Notes: generated by a model not told the origin, from the sequence alone. A stretch of DNA of 64,000 nt from Gongronella butleri (GCA_025201375.1 JAIWZP010000002.1:1116001-1180000), one strand, 5' to 3'. Shown: positions 39,026-50,860, counted from the stretch's first letter. A program made the numbers and translations.

Positions 39026-42000
39026 TTAGTGCTGCGGCTGTATCGGCAGAATGGCCAGCATTTGTTGGTTGGGTGCCGGTGGAATAGGAACAACTCGGTC
39101 TGGTATTGGCGCCCCAAACGTGATGCGACGGACTCGTAACGTCTGACCTCGAGTTTCATTTGCACGTACGTCCCTGTGACCGTCATCAACAGCATTCTGG
39201 CGCAAAAATGATATATGCCGAAAGTAAAGACAATATTTCCTTCTGTCTTCACACCATTCGCGCCAAGTGTCGTAAAACGGGTGGTGGTTGACCTGATGAT
39301 GTGCATTCAGCCAATCGAGAAATGCGGACCCAAGGATTACACCATTGTTCCACGGGGCGGTGCCTTCAAAAGCATTTTCGAAGCCTTGTAGAAGAACGTG
39401 CGTGGTGAGAAGCACGACGTGGGGGCCCGCACCAACGAAAGCTTCGGCCAAGTACGCGCCCAACAGATTGACGAAGTCGTAGGCGTGGATGCCTTGTTCC
39501 AGATAATCATGGTGTATTTGTTCAATGGGGCGGTTGGGCCGGGGATTTGGGAATGGCCCCCTCCTCTGCCCCTGGGGCACGTCAAGAACGTCCGGCACCT
39601 GGACATCGTGGCCGAGTCTATTTCTTTCGGCAACCCACATTTGTACCAGTTGTGGGGTGAGGAGGCCGTGATTCATCATATCGCCACGGGTGACCCTGAC
39701 GTTGGCAGGCAAAAGATCGCCAGTCAAGTTTTCCAATCGGATGCCATTTTCATGGAATCTCAATCGGAAATAGTTGGGACCGTCATCTAGCGTCGCGCTC
39801 GGGATGTGGAACTGCACGCGGATATGACGGGGGGTCCCCTGGAGATCAATCCACCGAAGGCTGGTTGCGTTGTTTCGGTGGCAAACTACAGTCTTGCCCT
39901 CCATGACGCGACTTGGGCTGTAAACGGTCGTATCAAAGAACAGTCCGCGCCCCAGGGTGTCCACTTGCCACCGGTGGATCATACGCTGCCGTTGCTGCTC
40001 GCTGCCAAAGTGTCCAGCGCCTGCCAAAATAGCGGCCAATGCTTGTCGAAACGCTTGCTCAACTTGATTGTACGCCACCGGGTCCAAGTAATAATCCGGT
40101 TGCATGTTCAATTGTCTTGCAAAAGGAGCCATGAGGTTGCGCATGGGGTACGCGCTGTTGTTTTGTAACCCCGCGAACCTGAGACTGCTCATGTAATAGG
40201 AAGATCCTTGTGGCACGCCCTCAGCCCAATTGAACCAGCGGAGCCTGTTCTCGGCGGTGTGCTCGATAGCGATGTGCAAGTCCATCTGGTTTGTCTTCCA
40301 GAGTCGCAGCACCTGGGTATGCCGTTCTGGCGACCTTGGAGCACCATTAGCCATCTCTGCGTCGTATATTCGGCGGACGGCAGCCAGTTGGCGATTCTCT
40401 GAATGGCGAATTTGCGCTTGACCAGCGTTCAGATCTTGGCGCTGTCGACGTGTCTCCAAAAATGACGTGTAGCCATTGATTGCCTCTTGACGGCGCGCAT
40501 GTGCCAGACGAATGGGTTGCAGACACTGGTGCGACGATGGATGAATCAGGGGCCAGATTGCTGTGATGATTGCGCCATTGCTCGCGTCGGGGGTCTGTTG
40601 CTGCTGGTTCATGACTTGTTCGCAGACGAGGAACGTGATGGTCCACGTAAGATCGATCAACCGGTGCAGATGATGGGAAACAGCCAGATGCTTGCAAAAT
40701 CCCGGATGGTAATGCGGAATGACAATGACCTCGAAATCTGGAGGCACAGTATCGTCCTCGTCCGTATACCAGTTGTCGAGGGCATAGTGAGCGCGAACAG
40801 GGATGCCCACAAAGTCAATAAATGGGTCGTTGCGGGTGATGCCGTGCGCATGACGGAAATTGCCAGTAGCCACAGATGCAGGTTCATAGCCTTCCGCCGC
40901 GATCACCAGTGGTCGTGTTGCTTGCATGTACATCCGTGCATGATTCATGGCGTCGTCAAGCGTGTACTGAATGTTGACCCAAGGGTACAAGTTGACATGA
41001 GGAAGCCAGGGTGTGTTTGTCATGTCCACTGGAAGTGCGGTACCAAAATCGTCGTGATTGATGACGCGACCGATGGAGCGTGTGACAACATGTCCGGCGA
41101 AATGCGAGTCGTTCGCAAAGAAGGCCGTGTTGGTCGTATACGCGTGAATAGTCACGTCACTGTTGAATACGACAATGATCGTCTTGCCATGATGCTGCCT
41201 GTGTATCATGGCTTGCTGCTGAACACCATTCACGTAATTGGCGTGCATCGGTACATCATCCACACCATGCTCCGTGATCAAAGGTTCCACAAAGTTCCTC
41301 CAGGCAGTGATGGCGTTGACGATTTCCGGGCCAGGTTCGGTAACGGCATCTCCGAGTGGCATCAAGCGATTGTGAATGTTGACCGGATATTCTTGATTGT
41401 GCTGATGGACGATGAGCGGTATTGGATGGTACCACGGGAAGATTCCGCCAGGTTGCTGGTTGAGCAACGTATCTAGCCCAAAGTACGCGATGATAATTTG
41501 CTCGCGCATGTCATAGAGTCGCATGGAGTACGCTTGCTGATTCATGTTGAGCTCTGCGGGCACGGGTGGCATCTGGTCTGGAGGTGGCAACGTCGATGGG
41601 TGCACGAGCAAGCGCATTGTACCCTGGATGGCTTGATCGACGTATATCATTTGCAAAAACCGCTTCATAAGACCGACGGAATGCTGCAAGTCTTGTTGGA
41701 GGCGACCATGAGGCGTGTTTGGAGAGACACACATACCAACGTATCTTTAATTAAAAAAATAATAATTAGTAAAAGTTTTGTTTGAAAACAGGACAATCAA
41801 TTGGTCTTACCTGATGGTCATGCTGCCATCGGGATTCACCGCCAGATGAGAGGACCAGTTGTCCACTTCTTCGATCGCGACGCTTTCGTTTGAATATAAA
41901 AGACTTGTCATCTCATCCATGGCTTGCGGGGTAAACGTCCAAGCTCGAATGTAGTAGATCCGCGTCCCAATTGGCCATTGCATATTCGGGTGCGCTTCTT

Positions 42001-43232
42001 GCCAGCCCAAGGACATTAGCTGGTCATCTGTGAGGCCATAGTGGGGACCGTTCAGGAAGTTCATATGCAAATCGTAACGGAGACGCCGTTGTTGCGGAGT
42101 CAAAAAATGTGGCCCACCAGGCGCTAAAAAAAAATAAAAATAGGAGGATGAGACGACGCACGACAGAATGGGCATCCATCTTACCAGCAAGAACAATCGC
42201 CTGAGCTGCAGGCTCCTCAGGCGCGGCTGGCGCCACAGGCTCCACAGGTGCTGCTAAAAAAAAAGAAATGGGAAAAATGATGGAATAATGAGATGAAGCA
42301 CGATGGGATGGGCATCAATCTTACCATCAGGCGCTGCAGCTGGATCTGCAGGCTCGCCGGGCGCGGCTGCAGCCACAGTCTCCACGGGCTCCACAAGTGC
42401 TGCTAAAAAAAGAAGAAATGGGAAAAAATGACGGCATGATGAGATGAAGCATGATGGGATGGGCACCAATCTTACCATCAGGCGCTGCAGCTGGATCTGC
42501 AAGCTCGCCGGGCGCGGCTGGCTCCACAGGCTCCACAGGCTCCACAGGCTCCACAGGTACTGCTAAAAAAAAAAGAAATGGGAAAAATGATGGAATAATG
42601 AGATGAAGCACGATGGGATGGGCAGCAATCTTACCATCAGGCGCTGCAGCTGGATCTGCAGGCTCGCCGGGCGCGGCTGGCTCCACAGGCTCCACAGGCT
42701 CCACAGGCTCCACAGGCTCCACAGGTGCTGCAAAAAGAAAAAAAAGAAATGGGAAAAAATGACGGCATGATGAGATGAAGCATGATGGGATGGGCACCAA
42801 TCTTACCATCAGGCGCTGCAGCTGGATCTGCAGGCTCGCCGGGCGCGGCTGGCGCCACAGGCGCCACAGGTGCTGCTAAAAAAAAAAAAAAAGAAATGGG
42901 GAAAAAATGACGGCATGATGAGAGGAATCATGATGGGATGGGCACCAATCTTACCATCAGGCGCTGCAGCTGGAACTACAGGCGCCGCAAACAAGGCAGG
43001 CATTCCGGCTAGATAAAAATGAATAGCGTGAGATAAAATGACAACATATAATATCATTAGTACCTGGATGAGGCTCTCCCACGAGAAGAAAATGCAAATG
43101 GATCTCTGGTTGCACGTCTCCAGTTTGAAGGCTGGCAGCATGCATACGGGATAAGACAATGACCGCTATAGCATTTCGCGTGCTGGACGCATCAGTCATG
43201 AGCAGGTTGATGTTATCTTGTTGGTTATCCAT
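39026..43232 (-). CDS. Orphan 1216-residue protein with amplified Pro/Glu/Ala exons
   Basis: Nine exons join in frame: 43232-43064, 43008-42955, 42875-42807, 42727-42635, 42562-42476, 42402-42325, 42253-42185, 42123-41811 and 41744-39026. All introns are GT..AG. The first 56 residues (MDNQQDNINLLMTDASS...) and exon 8 with exon 9 (~1000 residues) show no family I recognise. Exons 2-7 encode about 150 residues of PVEP repeats ending PAAPGEPADPAAAPD. Exon 9 is a 907-codon open frame rich in Arg, His, Gln and aromatic residues (e.g. YALDNWYTDEDD, HYHPGFCKHLAVSHH, GPHVVLLTTHVLLQGFENAF), looks globular, and has no signal peptide or clear membrane segment. It is presumably intracellular. It lies downstream of tRNA-Gly copy 3 on the same strand. 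A long intact frame argues for selection, but no function can be given. Confidence 0.8.
42185..43008 (-). repeat. Tandem exon-intron units inside the orphan gene
   Basis: Six exons (54, 69, 93, 87, 78 and 69 bases), all entering and leaving in phase 1, alternate with near-identical introns. The introns start GTAAGATTG..GCCCATCCCATC and end in CATTTCTT plus a T run and AG. Donor-to-donor spacing is 140-172 bases. Exons end in the same GCAGCGCCTGATG and differ mainly in the number of CCTGTGGAG units. The most upstream (exon 2) and most downstream (exon 7) units are the most diverged. Confidence 0.9.
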
Positions 43233-43779
43233 GGAGTAAGGTTGTAAAAGATGATTTTTTTTGGGGGGGGCACAGCTCACTGAGTATTTATAGTTTTCAG
43301 AGCCTCGAGTGCCTCTGTCGCAATGGAAATGACGGGAAAGTAAGCCGAAGAGATACAATTCAAGGAGTATCGGCAATAGGCGATATTCCATTCTTACAAG
43401 TCGGGCTGCCTTCTCATTTTACTACGTGACGCAATCTACTGCTTCTCTTCGCACCAAAAAAAAAAAAGCCAACTTTTTCACTCTCTACCAACAACCGAAT
43501 TAGATGTTTTAAAAGTGCCCCTATGTCTTTCTGCATGCGTAGACGATCAGCAGGCTGCATGATTAAAAAAATGCTCTTTTTGATGGTGGTACTCTAACAA
43601 TCCAATGGCAAAATGACGTAAATCTATGATACAACACCTCTCTAAATACTGGGACTGCCGCGAATGAAGAACAATCACCGTCTGCCACTGCACTATTAAA
43701 AAACAGGTTAAAAATCGTTGTTGTTGAACAAAAATAGAGAGCAGGCTTACCATATGACGGCTCACGATGTTTAACAAAG
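43233..43779. other. Upstream region of the orphan gene
   Basis: No gene seen. A G run at 43261-43269, a TATTTATA-like stretch (minus TATAAATA, near 43287) about 55 bases before the start codon, and an A run at 43456-43466. The TATA-like element is the only promoter candidate. Confidence 0.4.
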
Positions 43780-44050
43780 ACAATCCTCGTTTGCTAACGA
43801 TTACTTGATTCTATTGGGTGTGCCATTTAATGAGGATCAAGGAGAGCACGACGAAAAGTGCACCATTTTCCGGAGTTTTGCCAAATATGTAAATCGCGAT
43901 CCGTTTCCCCTGGGGCTTGGAACGCCGACAGACAGAGGAACCCCAAGGCCCCTGAGCCCCTTGCCAATGATGATGTAACCCGTGGAAATGGGAGACTGTA
44001 CATGGCAAAAGCTTAATTACCAAAGGAAGCTCGCATAGGAAATCGTCGTC
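43780..44050. repeat. Duplicated block E, copy 2
   Basis: Direct-orientation relative of 31540-32040. It has ACTTGATTCTATTG/TTTGATTCTATTG, GAGGATCAAG, the TTTTCCGGAGTTTTGCCAA block, CCCCTGAGCCCC/CCCCCGAGCCCC, TTGCCA, GATGATG/GTGATGACG and ATGGCAAAAGCTTAATT. No ORF. Confidence 0.55.
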
Positions 44051-44083
44051 AAATTATGTTCTGGGTCATCAAAAGATTCTTGA

Positions 44084-44130
<47 letters not shown>

Positions 44131-44620
44131 ACAAACAACCACCAGCAGTCAGCACACGTGCCGTGTCCCACTCGCCACCCATTGCCCCCGCCAAAAAAAA
44201 AAAAAAATTTAGAAACCAGCAAAAAAAAAAATCAATAAAAATTGAAAAAAAGATTGCGCGCACGGGGAATCGAACCCCGGCCGGCCGCGTGGCAGGCGGC
44301 CATTATACCACTTAACCATGCGCGCGTTTGATGACGGAAAACGCGATTGGATGTTGGAGAGCTAATTTGAAAAACAAAAAAATAAAAAATTGACAAGAAT
44401 CGATGATTTTCAAAATTTCCCGTTATGTGTACATTTTCTGGCGTTTGTTGTGCGTAAAATGAGACGTGGCGCATGGATTGGACCGATCTGGAAGCGTCGG
44501 GAGCCGCTTTGTTCGGCGTTCCGCGGCCAAATTCGCGTCTCCGACACGAGCACATAAGAGGTTCTGATTTTCTTGCATCATGGTACATTGATTCCAACGC
44601 CAAAGAAGGCATCCAGTTGG
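44050..44620 (-). repeat. tRNA-Gly segment, copy 3 (inverted)
   Basis: Reverse-complement relative of copies 1 and 2: CGCCAGAAAATGTACAC, CACGTCTCATTTTACGCAC, AATTAGCTCTCCAACATCC, then the tRNA, then TGCTGGTTTCTAA and CACGTGTGCTGACTGCTGGTG. It contains an A run of about 44 bases on the plus strand (44085-44128). Confidence 0.7.
44255..44325 (-). tRNA. tRNA-Gly(GCC), copy 3
   Basis: Identical to the other three copies, on the minus strand. It lies about 1.0 kb upstream of the start codon of the orphan gene and is transcribed in the same direction. Confidence 0.95.
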
Positions 44621-44854
44621 TTCGGAGCGGCTGACAAACCACCAAGCCGAATGAGTGGGATCATGTCGAGAAAAAGCGTTTTTTTTCAGGGATTCACTTA
44701 CCATCGCCTCTATGGCGCGTCTAGCGACGGAGCCGAGCGTGCCTGGCTGCGTAGATACACGACAGAGCAGAGCTTATGCAAAAAGAAACGCAGTTTAGTT
44801 ATAAAAAAGCCTGTCGCTGTTCTCGACAGCACACTTGCCTTTTTTTTAAAAAAA

Positions 44855-45725
44855 TTTCACGCCATCCAGTGGCCGCAGCACCTCCGGGGATGGCCCATTT
44901 AAACGAGAAACCTTTTTAATTTGCTGATCAGCGAGCAAATTTCTTTGCTAGTCGTGCATTCATTGACAGACAACGAAAATACGACATGTGGCGCTTTTTT
45001 CCACGCACAATGCCAAGTTCCCGGTTTACACAGAAGCTCGAGAGCTCCTTTTGTGCGCAAAGATCGCGCCCATGTCTCTGTAAAATTTTCGACACATTTT
45101 ATTGAAAGAATGCGGTCGATTCACGCTTTTGTAAAAAAATCGCTTTTGTGAATGCCATTTAAGCGGGGGCTTTTTGAAACCTGGTGAAATTCCACCATGC
45201 TCGTGTGCGTCGGCATCAAGGCACCTGCACCAACTTTGTCATGTCTCCGTCGCGCGTCTTATTGCTGAGCAACCTTAGATTATCATGGTTTTGGCTAAAA
45301 GTCGCATGTTGTCAATATTCCCGCTAGTCGGTCAGCCTGAAATTTTGCCATCCAGGTTTGACTCGGATCTCGTTCAACTTTTCTGCCTGCAGCAAGGGAC
45401 TATGATGTAATACAAACCGATTTCATCGCAGAAAAGCAAAACAATTGCAGCATTTTGCATTTTTATGGCTCCCTTTCCTTGATTGAGCCATGAGATACCA
45501 GGTGCATCGTATAGCACGCGTTGCTTGCAGCAATTTTGCTATGACAAGAAAGGCGGTGCAAATGGTGTGGTAGAGAGTTGTGCTTACCTGACAAATAAAA
45601 ACAACAATTTAGTGTGTTTTCGTCACCTTGCTGCTAACGAAATCTTTTAAAACCAAGAACAATACGCAGAGCAGACTTTCTTGTACACGTTTTCATTATT
45701 GAGCCAAGCGCTACGACACTTTGAA
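44855..45725 (+). repeat. Left arm of large inverted repeat
   Basis: Reverse-complement similarity to 45930-46797. Shared landmarks in order: CACGCCATCC, GGCCGCAGCAC, TTTGCTGATCAGC/TTTGATGATCAGC, CATTCATTGACA/CGTTCATTGACA, ACGAAAATACGACA, TTTTATTGAAAGAA, GAATGCCATTTAAGCGGGGG, AATACAAACCGA, TTGTGCTTACC and GAGCCAAGCGCTACGAC. The arms are diverged but colinear for about 0.87 kb. Confidence 0.75.
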
Positions 45726-45929
45726 AAAAAAATGAGAGAAGAAAGCATCATTTGTCGAAATACAAACCGTATTTTTATCCCTAGCCTGTCGTTTCAGATA
45801 TTGATATATGCTATGAAGTTGCAACATGACACGCTCGACATCTTGCTGCAAGTTACCGAAAAAAAAATTGCCTTGGCAAAAAAAGCAAACGATATACAAA
45901 TTGCACAAAAACACGACGTTTTTGCCTTT

Positions 45930-46797
45930 TTTTTTTTAGGCGTCGTAGCGCTTGGCTCAAAAATGAAAAAGTGTGCAACACAACGAGATTTACGTATTGC
46001 CATTGGTTTCAAAAGATTTGGTTGGCAGCAGGGCGATGAAAACACATTTATCGTTGTTTTATTTTTCCGGTAAGCACAACTGTCTGCCACGCCACTGCAT
46101 CGCTTTTCTTTGGTAGCAAAGTTGGAGCAAGCAATGCGTACTACACTGTGCGCTTGGTTTCACATGACCCATTTAAAAAAAAGGAGCCACGACATGCAAA
46201 ACGCAGGAAACATTTTGCTTTTCTGTGATGAACTCGGTTTGTATTATATTATCGTCCCTTGTTGCAGGCAGCAAATGAGCGGCTACCGGTCCCATCTGCA
46301 TGGCAAAATTTCAAGTTGACTGACTAGCGCGAATGTAGAGAACATACAATATTTAGCTAAAATCAAGATAATCTACGATTGCTCGCCAATAAGACGTGCA
46401 ACGGAGACAAGCCCAAGTGGGTACGGATGCCATGATGCTAATGCACACGGGCATGGCACAATTTCACCGGATTTCAAAAAGCCCCCGCTTAAATGGCATT
46501 CACCAAAGTGAGTTTTTTTTACAAAGCGTGATCCGACCGCGTTCTTTCAATAAAATGTATCTTGAAATTTACACACGTTGCACGAATCTTTGCGTACCAA
46601 AAGAGCTCTCAAGCTTTTGTGTACACCAGGAACATGGCTTTGTTTGCGAAAAAAAAGAATCATTTGTCGTATTTTCGTCGTGTGTCAATGAACGCATGAC
46701 TAGCGACGGAATTTGCTTGCTGATCATCAAATTACAAGTTTTCTCGTTTGAATGAGCCCATCTCCGAAGTGCTGCGGCCATCGGATGGCGTGCAATT
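45930..46797 (-). repeat. Right arm of large inverted repeat
   Basis: Partner of the arm at 44855-45725. The central spacer (about 45726-45929) is ~200 bases. A plus-strand open frame of 130 codons (45681-46073) spans the spacer and both inner arm ends; its composition is unremarkable and I do not call it a gene. Confidence 0.75.
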
Positions 46798-48505
46798 GCA
46801 TTTTTTTTGTATTTTTTTGATTTCTCAGGTGAGCTTGCACAAGCTCTTGCTGAGTGTGAGCGGAACCCTACGTTGAAAATGGTCCGAACCGGTTGCACGT
46901 GGTTCTGAAAAAAAAGACACGCAGAGAAAACGGTTGGCAAAAAAAGGTGGTGGGATATCTTCTCCCCCCCCCATTGTATCGCTTGCTGTGCTACAACGAC
47001 CGCGCCCAATACCTTTAATTAGTAGGTCCTGGACAAAGCAAGTCAGCTAAGCAAGCAATGAGACGAGATTCATGTTTGCAAGCAAGGATGCAGTCCTGTT
47101 ACACAAACTTTAATATTGACGGGGTGGTGACACGGGCTACGCGTCGTGTTGTACCAAAAAAAAAAAAGGCATTGCTTATTTCATCAGCTGTGAGTCCAGG
47201 GCGCAATTGCATACAAGGGGCTCACGGCGTCTCGGGTGGTACTTTGGTCCTTTTTTTTTATTCTCGAATGCTCCAGGATTGCAACAAGGTTATGGCGTTC
47301 CCCAGGATGCATGAAAGGTTTAGTTACACGGAGAATTTGATTTCAGAAGCCCTCCTTTAGTCTTTAAAGGGGTCAGCACGACGTGCCCCAGGTTGGGGTG
47401 ATGACCATTTTATCTAAAGTTTACGTGTTTTCGTGTTGACATGATGGTAATCTTGGAATCAATTGAAAAAAAGGGGTACAAAATAAAACAATTTCGCCCC
47501 AACAAGCGTGTTTTGCCATGGAAAAGAGTCACCACCCCCCTTTAGACAGGAAAAAAAACGACGTTCACCCTGGATCTCGCCTAGTACAACGAATACGCCA
47601 TGACGAGATCTTGATGCTTGGTATACAGAATTCCCCCCTTCTATGCAGATTTGGATGCTCACAGGACGGCAAGTTCCTGGCAATGTAAAATGTTGGCAAT
47701 GCATCCGTGTCAGGGGCCCCATGCTGTTTTCGTCTGGTGTCACCCATCCGCCTTCTTTTCTTCTTGTTCCCCTCCTTGTCACCTCGTCAACTCGCGCTTC
47801 AATTGCGTCCGCAGGGGCCATGGAGACTGTGTGGCAAAAGCATGTCGAACCTCAACTGCCCTACATGTGCTCAATGCGCAAATGGGAAAAAGACTCCCGG
47901 ATTTCCAGTGTTTCTCAGCGCGCTTTACACTTAATTTTAGCGTGCAAATGCAAAGATCAGGCATACACGCAAAAAAAAAAAGAGACGCCTCCAATCGTAT
48001 GTGCTGTGCGAAAATTAAACTCTGGATACAATTTTTTTTTCAACGGGATTTCATGGCGTATCAACACCACAAATTGTCACACTGCCATTCCATAGCGTCT
48101 CAGTGTTCATCAAGGACAGTCCACAATTCTGGTGGTTCACATCATCCGTCTGATTTTAGTTCAATTCATTCCCCAGCTGCATGTCACGCTTCAATCGGCT
48201 CCTTTTGCCCCTGTTGATTTGCGCACTAAAATATAATTGTGATGCATGTTGATGAACACTGTAGATACTTGCTGTATGATGTCAACGAGCATTAAGATGT
48301 GTCCGTTTTTTTTTTTTTCTATCATTGCTCAAGGAACTCTCGTGGATCTCAGCAGGCAGAAGCGCGGACATTGCTTTTTTTTTGTCGCGCTGGTGGACAC
48401 TGCTCTAAAACGGTAAAAAGGGACGAAAATCGATTATCTTTTTGGTCGCTGTATCGTTTGTAAAAAAAAAAAAAAAAAACGAGTTGTTGGGTGGGCAAGG
48501 AAAAT
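46798..48505. other. Gene-poor region
   Basis: No gene supported. Overlapping open frames on both strands at 47459-48217 (up to 199 codons) have mixed composition; one plus-strand frame has CPTCAQCANGKK, but none continues in a family-like way. An A run lies at 48462-48479. Confidence 0.4.
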
Positions 48506-48512
48506 TTACAAT

Positions 48513-49005
48513 GATGCGCGTCGTTTCTCGACGATCAAGCGTGTCAGAGGCTCAAAATTAAACCCACGTAAACTTTAGCATTAGAGACGCTAGATTTACC
48601 GAGGAAACGCGTGGACGATACTTGTTTTTTTAGAGTTAGTGCAAAATTCCTGTAATTTATGATGAGACGCGTTATTTCTCAATGACGAAGCGCGTCAGAG
48701 ATTCCACATTTAAACATGACAATAATAGTCACGAGAAACGCGACATGTACAGAGGAAACGTTGGGGCGATGTGTTTTTCCGGAGCTAATGTCAAATTCAC
48801 GCAATTTTGATGAGACGCGTCATTTTTCAGCGACGAAGCGCGTCTGAGATTCCAAATTAAGACCACACAAGAACAATAGTGAGAAACGCGAGATGTACCG
48901 AGGAAATGCAAATGCGATGTGTTTTTTTGCCGAGATGATGCCAAATATTTTCAGTTGGTGTGAAAATCAATCTTTTTCAACGACGAAGCGCATCAAGTAT
49001 CCCAA
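48513..49005 (+). repeat. ~148-bp tandem repeat, about 3.3 units
   Basis: Units begin at 48513, 48661, 48809 and about 48957, an almost constant 148-base period. Each has GATG(A)GACGCGT or a variant, TTTCT/TTTTCAACGACGAAGCGCGTC, a TCCAAATTAA block, GAAACGCG, TGTACCGAGGAAA and GCGATGTG followed by a T run. Units are diverged by roughly a fifth or more. No ORF. Confidence 0.8.
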
Positions 49006-49519
49006 ATTAAACGTGCGCGCGCCCTACACCTCATCCTACACGCTCCACACCAGCCATTTGCGCAGCCCGTAAAACCAATCCGCACGCATCTAAAGCTCAT
49101 TGTGAGTGCTGAAAATGACTGTTTTGCGCTGACTTGTTGGACAATTCCGGTAAAGTCTTGCGCTTTTTCTTGCGCGGAAACGAGCTGTACAAATGCCATT
49201 GAAGAAAAAACTTTAAACATCTTGCTTTGAAGCAGTCGATAAATCACGACAAGCGATGCACAGATACACCCTGCTCAGGTACTGAAGACCATCTCAATTG
49301 AGAAAATCATCAAATCGCCTAGCCTTTCGACTTTTTTTTTTTGTCAGACAATAAATTTTCCATCATAAGACTAAAAAAAGGCATTCCTCACCTTTTGTCA
49401 ATGTTGTAGGCCTTTTTTTTCAATGACAAACCTTTGTAGAGCCACGACTAGTTTCTGCGCCATCATCGTTGTCCACGTAACCCCTCACCGGTCACTTCTT
49501 TAACCTTTACCAAAAATAT
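49006..49519. other. Intergenic region, no gene seen
   Basis: No supported gene. A short minus-strand frame (49247-48993) is Cys/Arg-rich but ends inside the tandem repeat. Confidence 0.4.
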
Positions 49520-50860
49520 TGCTCACGTGGTCTCAAAACGCAAGAAAGTAATCAAAAAGCGGGATATTCACGCTGGCAATCCCAAAAGTGGCAGAACAGT
49601 GCAGGCGCCAAAAAAGACATTTTACCGCTGCGCATCTATTCTCACTAGGCTTTCATATAAAAATGCGCACATGCTGGGAAACATTTTAGGGGGTTGCAAA
49701 AAAAAACACGAAAATCGCGAAATGTCTCGAGATCTGGCAAGCCAACAGTGCATGAAACGTATACAGTTCATTCGACCGTAGGAGAAAGTAGACATGGCGC
49801 GTGTAAAAAAATGAAAAAAACGGCGAGAAACGATGGATCAATGGCCACTGTAGAGCTCATCCGTACTTTTAGGGGCCAACAACTAGCACGTTGCGCTCAT
49901 TTCTACAGCGCTTCATTTTGTCTCCTCGCCCTCCATCCCGTAGGGCTTTAAATTTTCCAAAAATGTCGAAATCTCATGGAGCAAATCACCAAACAAGTGA
50001 TTTTGACGATGATTGATAATAGGGCTCGTCCAACAAACCACGGCAGTGTCCCGAAACGCGTCTCATTTGCAAAGACGCGCTGGAAACCTGGTGCAAACCA
50101 CCAAATTGCGGCTGTAAATATATCAGGGAAGCGCAACAATCACAAATCAAAAATTAGCCATATCGAGTCCTCAAGCCAAAATTGAAAATTTTGGGTTGAC
50201 AGAATTGAACCAAACTTACACATAGAATACAAATCATGGAGAAACGGCTGAAAAAAGCCAAAAGCGAGGCGATCCATCTGCTCGCTGACAAGCAATGGGC
50301 GATTTAAGGTTAAAAAAGTCAAATAGCATCTCCGAAACGCGTGTTAGAGCTACGCCGACACGTCCGCCAGAAAGCTGTGCTCGAGTTGCATATATTTGAT
50401 GAGAATGAGACGCGTAATCAACGAAGATAACGTGAATCATGACGTGTAGCAATTTGCCCCAAAAGTTGCCAAATTTCCCCAGTCATGTCAATTCTGCTCG
50501 AAAGCCTTCTTTTCCATGGATCACCAATGGTTATGTATGCTCCAAGTCGCGCTTTTTCGGGTGGTCCGAGTTTCAAGGCGCTGAAGCCAATTGTCCTCGA
50601 GATAGCCTTGTCGTGAATATGCAACGTCAATCGCCATAAAATCGATTTTACGCCAAAATCAGTCAACGGACCTCCGATTTTTCCTCACGTTTCAAATCCT
50701 CAACTGCACCCCTTGGAAAATTTGCCATTTTTGAAAATGGCAATAGCGAGCCATCTAATGCCTGCGATGCTGCCAGGGTAGGCCTATTTGAACGGGAAGG
50801 CGTTGAATTGACCGTTTAAATAGATCATTCCATGGTAAAATATATAAACACGCGGGCAAA
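49520..50860 (+). repeat. Dispersed repeat family B, copy 2
   Basis: The left part (49520-50340) aligns with 53210-53900: TAATCAAAAAGCG, TTCACGCTGGCAATCCCAAAAGT, AAAAAAGACATTT, CACCAAACAAGTGATTTTGA/CACCAAAAAGCGATTTTGA, GGCAGTGTCCCGAA, GAAAATTT and CATCTGCTCGCTGACAAGC. The right part (50500-50830) aligns with copy 1 at 29690-30090. Long family-B copies therefore contain both halves. No intact ORF. Confidence 0.65.

Noticed and set aside
45681..46073. 130-codon ORF in the centre of the inverted repeat
   Set aside because: It spans the spacer and both arms, has no domain, and its reading frame is what a diverged palindrome can produce by chance.
47459..48217. Overlapping ORFs on both strands, up to 199 codons
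   Set aside because: No recognisable domain, no consistent splice structure, and similar quality on both strands.
48513..49005. CRISPR-like array
   Set aside because: The units are 148 bases long, diverged along their whole length and without constant spacers, and the genome is eukaryotic.
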